Positions 1 through 7,547 of a DNA stretch of 7,939 nucleotides are shown piece after piece. Location: contig PWZW01000045.1 in assembly GCA_003567255.1 (NCBI GenBank), positions 1 through 7,939 of the forward strand. Reading direction: 5' to 3'. Position 1 is the stretch's first letter, and each line of letters begins with the position of its first letter. A model generated the notes under the pieces. That model saw only the letters and a list, made by a program, of their open reading frames with translations, made no database searches and was not told where the DNA came from. This stretch comes from Puniceicoccaceae bacterium. Lineage in GTDB: Bacteria > Verrucomicrobiota > Verrucomicrobiia > Opitutales > Coraliomargaritaceae. A program made the position numbers and the translations under genes.

Positions 1-1659
<1,659 letters not shown>

Positions 1660-1693
1660 TTTCCCCCTAGTATCCAAAATATATTTACAAATT

Positions 1694-2650
1694 ATGCCCG
1701 CAAAGAAAACAACCAAGAAGGTAGCCAAGAAAAAAGTCGCCACCAAGAAAGCTGCTACGAAAAAAGTTGCTGCTAAAAAAGCATCTGCCGCAAAGCCAGT
1801 AGCTCCCAAGAAAAAGGCCCTGACGAAGGTTGCGAAAAAGTCTACGACCAAAAAACAGGCAGGCAAAGCTGGTGAGCAGAGCAAAGAAGCAGCAAAAAAG
1901 CCGAGCATCACCAGCGGCGTACCCCGTCCCTCCCTCGGTAAAAAAGCCTCGCCAATCTCTTTCTCCCTGGAAGATGCGGTGGGCGTGGTCGCCAGCCGAC
2001 AGGAGGCTGAGGCCGTCGACAAAAAGTCTCCCGCTGCGAAGGCTGCCAAACCTGTGTCACCGAGCCCAAAAAAGGTCGCCAAACCTGCTGCGGAGGCACC
2101 CACCCAAACCCGCAAACACGGCGCCGCTTCCCTGGCCGATATCCTTGGATTCAACCCAGCTCAGAAAAAGTCGGAAACCGAGCTCGAGGAGAACCAAATC
2201 CCCAAGAAATGGATTAAATACTATCGCTTGTTAATCGATTTGCGAAAACACGTTAAGGACGAGCTGAGTCTCCACACTGCGGATACTTTAAAACGGTCGA
2301 ACCGCGATGATTCGGGAGATCTCTCCGGCTACGGCCAACATCAGGCAGATGCGGCGACGGATAACTTTGACCGCGATTTCGCCCTTAGCCTGCTCTCCGC
2401 TGAGCAGGACGCGCTCTACGAGATCGAACAGGCCATCAAACGCATTAAAAGCGATAATTACGGTCGCTGCGAGGTGACCGGAGAGCCCATCAACAAAGCT
2501 CGCTTGGCGGCGGTGCCTTTCACCCGTTTTTCGGTTGAGGGACAAAAGGAATTCGAGAAAAACCGGCGCCGGAAGGTCGACCGGGGCGGCGCCTTTGCCG
2601 ACAACTCCGAAGGGGTCTCTCTGGCTAGCGATGACGATAGCGACGAATAG
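1694..2650 (+). CDS. TraR/DksA-family regulator with histone-H1-like Lys/Ala-rich N-terminus
   Basis: Predicted 318-residue cytoplasmic regulator. DksA-type proteins bind the RNA polymerase secondary channel and adjust transcription, often with ppGpp. Residues 2-70 are a degenerate Lys/Ala repeat (blocks such as KKVA and TKKA) resembling eukaryotic H1 tails and bacterial H1-like proteins. Residues 71-165 are a Pro/Ala/Ser-rich linker. From about residue 170 (PKKWIKYYRLL) the DksA domain starts: a coiled coil with DNFDR (223-227), resembling the DxxDR tip of E. coli DksA, then NYGRCEVTGEPI. At the four zinc-ligand positions it has C259, T262, S280 and G283, so only one cysteine remains. The tail is acidic (DDDSDE). 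I chose ATG 1694 because the protein then opens with the basic tail; an in-frame GTG at 1646 would overlap ileS. There is no clear Shine-Dalgarno sequence. The DksA-like fold is clear. DNA binding by the tail is inferred from composition. Confidence 0.9.
   Translation: MPAKKTTKKVAKKKVATKKAATKKVAAKKASAAKPVAPKKKALTKVAKKSTTKKQAGKAGEQSKEAAKKPSITSGVPRPSLGKKASPISFSLEDAVGVVASRQEAEAVDKKSPAAKAAKPVSPSPKKVAKPAAEAPTQTRKHGAASLADILGFNPAQKKSETELEENQIPKKWIKYYRLLIDLRKHVKDELSLHTADTLKRSNRDDSGDLSGYGQHQADAATDNFDRDFALSLLSAEQDALYEIEQAIKRIKSDNYGRCEVTGEPINKARLAAVPFTRFSVEGQKEFEKNRRRKVDRGGAFADNSEGVSLASDDDSDE
1700..1900 (+). repeat. Degenerate Lys/Ala-codon repeat encoding the basic tail
   Basis: This part of the DksA-like gene is built from imperfect repeats of short units such as AAG-AAA-GTC/GCT-GCC, giving KKVAKKK, ATKKAATKK and VAAKKA. 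It contains many runs of five or six A. The pattern is visible at both DNA and protein level. Such low-complexity tracts are known to vary in length between related strains; whether this one does cannot be judged from one sequence. Confidence 0.75.
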
Positions 2651-2707
2651 ACGCGGGACCTCTCGGAGCGTTCCGGATCGGCCCTCACCCACTCACTGAT
2701 GCCCCTC

Positions 2708-2730
2708 CGCCCAAAGGGGGCGCTCCTTTG
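2708..2730 (+). other. Overlapping GC-rich inverted repeats just upstream of lspA
   Basis: Two mutually exclusive small hairpins can be drawn here. One is CGCCC (2708-2712) with GGGCG (2718-2722). The other is CAAAGG (2712-2717) with CCTTTG (2725-2730) around a 7-base loop. They lie in the 88-base gap between the DksA-like gene and lspA, ending 8 bases before the lspA ATG. There is no following T-run, so this is not a convincing intrinsic terminator. It could be a weak attenuator or mRNA structure, or chance in GC-rich DNA. Confidence 0.25.
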
Positions 2731-2738
2731 CTTGAACG

Positions 2739-3299
2739 ATGCCTTCCGCAACCCGCATTCAACGTGTGCTCGCCTATCGGCGTCTCTACATTACCGCCCT
2801 CATCATCCTTGTCGCGGATGTGCTGAGTAAGCTATGGATTATTGAAACGCTCCCCTTCAATACCTATCACCCTTCCGAAAGCATCCCTGTAATCGATGGA
2901 TTTTTCTATATCGTCCACATTGGAAATGAGGGTGCGGCTTGGGGCATACTCTCCGGCTACAGCACGTTTCTAGCACTCTTCGCGCTCGTTGCTTTAGCCG
3001 TCATTTATCGCTTCCGGCATACGCTGGAGCTCAAACGCCCGATCCTTCAACTGGCTTTTGGAATGATGATCGGGGGGATCATTGGAAATCTGCGCGACCG
3101 CCTCGCCTATGGGCACGTCGTCGACTTTCTGGACTTCCACTTCCCCTTTGCGATCCCCTTTATTTTGGAGGGTGGCCGGTACCCCGCCTTCAACGTGGCG
3201 GATGCGGGTATCGTTATCGGTGTATTTACTTACTTTATTCTGACTTTTTTCCCTGCTAAGCCGACCGGAGCAGAGACCGCGGAAGTGGTCGATCGCTAA
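2739..3299 (+). CDS. lspA: Lipoprotein signal peptidase (signal peptidase II)
   Basis: Inner-membrane aspartyl protease that removes the signal peptide from prolipoproteins after Lgt adds diacylglycerol to the lipobox cysteine; it is the target of globomycin in other bacteria. The 186-residue protein has about four membrane segments (near 16-36, 69-90, 101-118 and 152-171). Family motifs are present: ADVLSK with D27, NEGAAWGIL (63-71), GGIIGNLRDRL (112-122), VVDFLDF with D129, and FNVAD with D155. The aspartates of VVD and NVAD are the expected catalytic pair. An insertion of about ten residues (IPFILEGGRYP) separates these last two motifs. The length is slightly above the usual 160-170. The ATG at 2739 lies only about 15 residues before the first membrane segment, and there is no strong ribosome-binding site upstream. 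It follows ileS and the DksA-like gene in the same direction, the common ileS-lspA neighbourhood. It ends 62 bases from the convergent glgA stop, with no clear terminator between. Confidence 0.96.
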   Translation: MPSATRIQRVLAYRRLYITALIILVADVLSKLWIIETLPFNTYHPSESIPVIDGFFYIVHIGNEGAAWGILSGYSTFLALFALVALAVIYRFRHTLELKRPILQLAFGMMIGGIIGNLRDRLAYGHVVDFLDFHFPFAIPFILEGGRYPAFNVADAGIVIGVFTYFILTFFPAKPTGAETAEVVDR

Positions 3300-3361
3300 A
3301 AGTTTTTGGGCGGGCTATAGGAGTGCCTGCACCATGGGATCGAGCGCGCGTAGAGCTGTGC

Positions 3362-4828
3362 TCACTTCATCGCCCAGCGGTACACTTTAGCGTAAGCTTC
3401 GGCCGACCGGTCCCAAGTGAAGTCACTGCGCATTCCGGCCTGCTGGATGGCGGCCAAGCCCTCGGGACGGTCATAGTAGGTCGAGCAGGCCCACCCTATA
3501 GTGTCGTAGAGCGCGCGGGGGGTGGCTTCCGAAAAAAGAAAACCGGTCCCTTCCGCACTGCCTTCGCGGTAGTTGCAAATCGTGTCAATGAGCCCACCAG
3601 TCGCTCGCGCGACAGGTGGGGTACCGTAGAGCATAGCATAAATCTGGCTCAAGCCACAGGGTTCAAAGCGAGAGGGCATCAACAAAAAGTCTGCGCCGCC
3701 AATGATTCCGTGGGCTAGCGTGTTATCAAACCCAATGTGCGTGCCCACCCGCCCCGGGAAAGCCTTGGCCAGATCGGTGAAGGCCCGTTCCAAAACCGGA
3801 TCGCCAGACCCGATCAACGCGATCTGCACTCGCATATCGCGGAGTACCCTTGGCGCACACTCTGCCAACAGATCCAAACCCTTTTGGTCAACCAGCCGCG
3901 AGACGACCCCAAACACCGGGCAGTCCGGGAGCACCTCAAGGCCCAGCACGTTCTGTAAGGCTTGCTTGCACTCGGCTTTGCCGCTGAGGTCGTCAGCCGA
4001 AAAATTACGCTTCAAAAGCGGGTCTTTTGCAGGGTCCCACTCGCTCGGATCAATTCCGTTCAAAATCCCGATAAGGTCTCCGGCTCGGAAGCGCAGCAAA
4101 TTGTGCAAGCCACACCCACCCGCGGGACCTTGAATTTCTGCGGCGTAGGTCGGACTCACCGTGGTTAATTTATTCGCGTTGTATAGCCCTCCTTTCAGAA
4201 AGTTGAGCTCGCCAAAAGACTCTAAGCAATCCGGACGAAAAGTGGATGCCGGCAAACCCGCATAGTCCAGGACGGATTTATGAAACCACCCCTGATGCTG
4301 CATATTGTGAAGGGTGAGGACACTCGAAGCCTTGCCCAAAGCGGTTCCCGCCTCGGTGGTATTCAAGTAAACCGGGAGCAGGCCGGTCGGCCAGTCGTGA
4401 CAGTGAAAAATGTCGGGCACCCAATCAAGATGGGTACAGGCGTCGAGCGCCGCGCGGGCGAAAAAACTAAAGCGATAACCGCTGCTCTCAGCCTCGTTGC
4501 CGGTGGGTCCGGCGTAGACGTCGGTTGAATCAAAGTAATCATTGTGCTCGACCAAATAGAGCGGTACTTCGCTGCCGGGCAGAGTCCCCTCCCATAGTCG
4601 GGCGTAGGCATCATGCCGCCCAAGATGCACCACCAGAGGGCGCAAATTCGGAACCATGTCCTCACACCACCGCAAACCGCGGTAACGGGGTAAAATGATC
4701 CGCACGTCGTGTCCCAGGGCTTTGAGTGCCTTGGCAAGGGCTCCCACAACGTCCGCCAAACCACCCACTTTAACCACCGGAGCGAGCTCCGGGGTGACCA
4801 TCAGAATCCGCATCGGTACTTTTTTCAT
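3362..4828 (-). CDS. glgA: Glycogen synthase (ADP-glucose, GT5 family)
   Basis: Transfers glucose from ADP-glucose to the non-reducing end of an alpha-1,4-glucan in the cytoplasm. At 488 residues it matches the usual GlgA length. The N-terminal GT-B lobe carries the ADP-glucose motif KVGGLADVV (K20-G23). HCHDWPTGLLPVYL, TVSPTYAAEIQ and GILNGIDPSEWDP follow, all characteristic of GT5. The C-terminal lobe has VVSRLVDQKGLDLL and the catalytic-region motif SRFEPCGLSQIYAMLYGTP (E389, C391), then the ARATGGLIDT segment. I take ATG 4828-4826 as the start because it overlaps the stop of the upstream exosortase as ATGA, with a purine-rich GGAAGAAG about ten bases upstream. A second in-frame ATG five codons later (RILMVTPE) is possible. 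No glgB, glgC or glgP is in the window. A role in starch-like or extracellular glucan synthesis instead of storage glycogen cannot be excluded. Confidence 0.95.
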   Translation of the reverse strand: MKKVPMRILMVTPELAPVVKVGGLADVVGALAKALKALGHDVRIILPRYRGLRWCEDMVPNLRPLVVHLGRHDAYARLWEGTLPGSEVPLYLVEHNDYFDSTDVYAGPTGNEAESSGYRFSFFARAALDACTHLDWVPDIFHCHDWPTGLLPVYLNTTEAGTALGKASSVLTLHNMQHQGWFHKSVLDYAGLPASTFRPDCLESFGELNFLKGGLYNANKLTTVSPTYAAEIQGPAGGCGLHNLLRFRAGDLIGILNGIDPSEWDPAKDPLLKRNFSADDLSGKAECKQALQNVLGLEVLPDCPVFGVVSRLVDQKGLDLLAECAPRVLRDMRVQIALIGSGDPVLERAFTDLAKAFPGRVGTHIGFDNTLAHGIIGGADFLLMPSRFEPCGLSQIYAMLYGTPPVARATGGLIDTICNYREGSAEGTGFLFSEATPRALYDTIGWACSTYYDRPEGLAAIQQAGMRSDFTWDRSAEAYAKVYRWAMK

Positions 4829-5868
4829 GAATTATCTTCTTCCGCGCGCTCACCTGCTTCGTATGCCTCGGTATAACGACTGCCGATAAAAAAGAGGGGA
4901 AGGAGGCAGAGCAGACCTATGCAAGTCACGATCAAGATTAAAAATCCGGTGGCATCATGCACGCTGCCAATGTCCCCAATCAAGGGAAGCACCCAATGTT
5001 CCTCCAAAGCACCCGCCCCGCGGGTGTACGCCCAAAAGGTCAAAAACAAGCTCCTTAGGAAATTCGTGAGCACGGCAAGCACCATCGCCGCGCCGACCAG
5101 CAAAGCCTTTTTCCAAAACCGATCGAGAAACACCGCCGCTAAAAAAGAACCCGCAAAGAGGCATGCGGTGAGGGAGCGGATTCCTGAACAAGCTTCCTCC
5201 ACGCCCACGCGCCCTTCCGGAAGAATCAGGATATTGCCCTCCCGGATCAGCGGAAAGCCGAAGATGTCAAACGTGTTGAAAACCACCACGGTGACCTGCG
5301 TGAGCAGAGCGACACGGATACGGGTCTCGAGGACTGAGACCATCGGCGCGGAAAGCAACCAAATGACCGCCGGAAAAAGAAAAAGCAGCGTGATGGTGGC
5401 CCGCGCTTTTAAGCCGCGCCGACGTCCATCAAAGCTTTTCCGGCTAAGGATAAAAACCGTGCTCAGTAAGAGTGCGCCAAACCCGCTGGACATGGCCAGG
5501 GAGGCGGGGTTTTCCGGTCCCGCAATGGAGCGTAGCAGCGCTCCGATGCCAAACAGGGTGAGCCCCCCAAACCAAACCAAGCCGGCTCCAAAGTCGAAGG
5601 TAGCGTGCAGGGCCCTGCCTTCCTCCGCAAGATCCTCCGGGTCGGGTGTAAAGAGCAGCTTCTTCAGCGTCGGCCATCGATCAAAAAGAATATACGCTAC
5701 AAAGAGGGGAACCAGGTAGCCAAAACTATAGTCCTCCCGGTCTTGCCACCAAAAGAGCTGGTCCCAGATCAGATAAAGGCAAAACCCCGCCAAAATAAAC
5801 GCGGCAGCGAGGTACTCCCTGGGGAGCGCCATGAAACGGGATGCGTTGGGTTCTTGCGGGGCTGACAT
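4825..5868 (-). CDS. Exosortase (exosortase/archaeosortase family transpeptidase)
   Basis: Multi-pass inner-membrane cysteine protease/transpeptidase. By family knowledge it cuts C-terminal sorting tails (PEP-CTERM and relatives) from exported proteins and helps anchor or release them, typically in EPS-producing Gram-negatives. The 347 residues contain about eight hydrophobic segments (near 19-40, 49-65, 93-113, 125-140, 155-173, 234-250, 256-275 and 308-335). The proposed catalytic triad is intact: C227 in EEACSGIRSL, R272 in TNFLRS, and H304 in VHDATGF. DYSFGYLVPL near residue 46 matches the family's N-terminal YSHGxLVP-type motif with Phe in place of His. A charged loop lies at about 66-92 and the C-terminal tail is acidic; no EpsI domain is fused. 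The first ATG (5868) is used although M13 is also possible; neither has a clear ribosome-binding site. It overlaps glgA by 4 bases. No target with a sorting tail is encoded here, so the exosortase subtype and substrates are unknown. Confidence 0.93.
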   Translation of the reverse strand: MSAPQEPNASRFMALPREYLAAAFILAGFCLYLIWDQLFWWQDREDYSFGYLVPLFVAYILFDRWPTLKKLLFTPDPEDLAEEGRALHATFDFGAGLVWFGGLTLFGIGALLRSIAGPENPASLAMSSGFGALLLSTVFILSRKSFDGRRRGLKARATITLLFLFPAVIWLLSAPMVSVLETRIRVALLTQVTVVVFNTFDIFGFPLIREGNILILPEGRVGVEEACSGIRSLTACLFAGSFLAAVFLDRFWKKALLVGAAMVLAVLTNFLRSLFLTFWAYTRGAGALEEHWVLPLIGDIGSVHDATGFLILIVTCIGLLCLLPLFFIGSRYTEAYEAGERAEEDNS

Positions 5869-5904
5869 GACAAAATGGGTGATACGGTCTAAATCGGAGG
5901 GGCT
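5869..5904. promoter_or_regulatory. Compact divergent intergenic region between exosortase and HIT genes
   Basis: Only 36 bases separate the start codons of two divergently transcribed genes, so promoter elements for one or both must lie here or inside the opposite coding region. I do not see a convincing -35/-10 pair on either strand. The assignment as a regulatory region rests on gene arrangement alone. Confidence 0.35.
5896..5900 (+). promoter_or_regulatory. Shine-Dalgarno site for the HIT-family gene
   Basis: GGAGG lies four bases before the ATG at 5905 and is the only strong Shine-Dalgarno sequence next to a start codon in the window. The spacing is short, but it supports the 5905 start over later in-frame candidates (5917, 5959, 5998 or TTG 6046). 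Confidence 0.55.
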
Positions 5905-6549
5905 ATGCTTGAAAGGATGCAGACTAAAGGCAATCTAGAAGACGACCCTCACAATACGATGGACGTCGAGGCAGGAAAGTACAGGCTTTTGCGAAACATG
6001 GCAGAACAGCATAATATCGGATTTTCAGATAAAAGCGCAGATGGCTTGGAGCGTTTACACGCCTACTGGCGGATGGCCTACATTAAAGCGCCGAAGACGG
6101 AGGCACGGCATCAAAATCCTTTCAAACATATTCCCCACATGGAAAGTGAGCGGGAGTCCGGGCTTTTGTTCCGCGGCAAGCATAATTATATTGTGATGAA
6201 CCGCTACCCGTACAACGCCGGCCACCTCCTCGTCGCCCCCTACGGTGAGGTTTCCCGGCTCGCCGAACTGGACACCGCGGAGCGGACGGAGCACCTCGAT
6301 CTGGTGATTGAGGCCGAGCGTATCCTGACCGAGGCCCTCGCACCCGATGGCTTTAATGTCGGTTACAACCTGGGCTCGGCGGGAGGTGCGGGCATTCCCA
6401 CGCACTTGCACTGCCACATCGTCCCGCGATGGTCGGGAGACACGAACTTTATGCCGGTTATCGGCAATACCCGGGTACTCCCGGAAGCTATGGAAGCGAT
6501 GTGGGAGCGGCTCCGCGCCTTTGCTCCCAAAGGTAACCAACGCTCCTAG
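5905..6549 (+). CDS. HIT-family protein, Ap4A-phosphorylase-like
   Basis: Histidine-triad nucleotide-binding enzyme of 214 residues, probably acting on dinucleoside polyphosphates or other adenylyl compounds in the cytoplasm. The triad is HLHCHIV (H167, H169, H171), H169 being the expected nucleophile. It sits in GYNLGSAGGAGIPTHLHCH followed by IVPRWSGDTNFMPVIG. That arrangement (NLG...G.G...H.H.HxVPRW.GDxNFMP) resembles actinobacterial Ap4A phosphorylases of the Rv2613c type more than short HINT proteins. The conserved domain begins near residue 48 (LERLHAYWRMAYIKAPK). Residues 1-45 before it are Asn/Asp/Lys-rich, come from AT-richer DNA and look non-conserved, so the true start is uncertain. 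ATG 5905 has a good GGAGG; a TTG at 6046 would give a 168-residue protein starting right at the conserved domain. phoH follows after 21 bases and is probably co-transcribed. Substrate specificity is inferred. Confidence 0.88.
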   Translation: MLERMQTKGNLEDDPHNTMDVEAGKYRLLRNMAEQHNIGFSDKSADGLERLHAYWRMAYIKAPKTEARHQNPFKHIPHMESERESGLLFRGKHNYIVMNRYPYNAGHLLVAPYGEVSRLAELDTAERTEHLDLVIEAERILTEALAPDGFNVGYNLGSAGGAGIPTHLHCHIVPRWSGDTNFMPVIGNTRVLPEAMEAMWERLRAFAPKGNQRS

Positions 6550-6570
6550 CGCAACCTCCTTTTCAATCTC

Positions 6571-7521
6571 ATGATTTCTGAAAAGCTCACTTTTTCGAAT
6601 CCCCGCCATCTTCACCAGCTGTATGCGGGCAACCCCAGTAATCTCGCGGAAGCAGAAAAGGCCCTGGAGCTGGAAATCGCCACGCGGGATGACTGGGTCT
6701 CGCTCAAAGGCGCCTCCGCCTCCGTGGAAGAGGGAAAGACCCTCTTCGAAATCCTCGAACTCGCCCGAAACCAAGGGCTGAATATCCGGGATGCCGACTT
6801 TAGCTACATTCTAAAAACCCTTTCCGATGGAAATCGGGACGCGCTCAGGGCACTCTTCGCCGACCCCTTCGTTATCCGGCTAAAACGGCGCAGTATCGTC
6901 CCCAAAACGATCAACCAAAAGCGCTACCTAACGAGCATCGATCAACATCCGGTTACCTTCGGGATCGGTCCCGCGGGCACGGGCAAAACCTACCTCGCGA
7001 TGGCCTCGGCATTGAAAGCCCTGATGGAGGGAAGCGTTGAGCGGATTATCCTGACGCGCCCGGCAGTGGAGGCGGGCGAGGCGCTCGGCTTCCTTCCCGG
7101 CGACCTTGAGGAAAAAATCCTTCCCTACCTCACCCCGCTCTACGACGCGATGTTTGAGATGCTTGGGAAGGACCAAACCTCTGCCCTGATGGAGCGCAAT
7201 GCGATCGAGATCGCACCGCTGGCATACATGCGCGGGCGCACCCTCGCCAATGCGTTTGTCGTTCTGGATGAGGCACAAAATGCCACCCACGAACAGATGG
7301 TCATGTTTTTAACGCGGATGGGAGACGGCTCACGGATGGTCGTCACCGGAGATGTCACCCAGATCGATTTGCCCAAAGCCAAACAGTCCGGCCTGATCGA
7401 AGCCAGCCGCATCCTGCGGGATATTGAAGGAGTGGAAATCTTTCACTTTGGGGGCCAGGATGTGGTCCGCCACCCGATTGTCCAACGCATCATCGAAGCC
7501 TACGCGCGGAACGCCGGGTAA
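6571..7521 (+). CDS. phoH: PhoH-family ATPase (YbeZ-like)
   Basis: P-loop ATPase of the PhoH/YbeZ family, 316 residues, the usual length. Relatives work with the rRNA endonuclease YbeY and are linked to RNA processing; the precise activity remains poorly defined in general. Visible motifs are a small N-terminal domain (about 1-105), KTINQKRYL just before the core, Walker A GPAGTGKT (133-140), the segment LTRPAVEAGEALGFLPGDLEEK, Walker B VLDEAQN (231-237), and MVVTGDVTQIDLP as sensor region. GGQDVVRHPIVQRII forms the conserved C-terminus. The start ATG 6571 lies 21 bases after the HIT stop and has no canonical Shine-Dalgarno; the leader instead contains ACCTCCTTTT. The downstream gene is a 7TM-HD PgpH homologue, the classical phoH-pgpH(-ybeY) order, which supports the assignment. 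Confidence 0.96.
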   Translation: MISEKLTFSNPRHLHQLYAGNPSNLAEAEKALELEIATRDDWVSLKGASASVEEGKTLFEILELARNQGLNIRDADFSYILKTLSDGNRDALRALFADPFVIRLKRRSIVPKTINQKRYLTSIDQHPVTFGIGPAGTGKTYLAMASALKALMEGSVERIILTRPAVEAGEALGFLPGDLEEKILPYLTPLYDAMFEMLGKDQTSALMERNAIEIAPLAYMRGRTLANAFVVLDEAQNATHEQMVMFLTRMGDGSRMVVTGDVTQIDLPKAKQSGLIEASRILRDIEGVEIFHFGGQDVVRHPIVQRIIEAYARNAG

Positions 7522-7547
7522 TCGACGCGCTCACCTTATCCAGCTTT

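Noticed and set aside
3300..3361. Possible bidirectional terminator between the convergent lspA and glgA
   Set aside because: No stem of useful length followed by a T-run was found on either strand; only short palindromes such as GTGCCTGCAC.
3323..4168. Several plus-strand open frames opposite glgA
   Set aside because: All are antisense to a full-length GlgA with conserved motifs throughout, and none has a recognisable motif.
4919..5719. Plus-strand open frame of 266 codons opposite the exosortase
   Set aside because: It is antisense to a gene with an intact catalytic triad. The Lys/Arg/Ser/Pro-rich composition is what the complement of hydrophobic codons gives.
6055..6774. Minus-strand open frame of 239 codons opposite the HIT gene and the start of phoH
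   Set aside because: It spans two conserved plus-strand genes and their junction and has no recognisable domain; a GC-rich codon-bias shadow.
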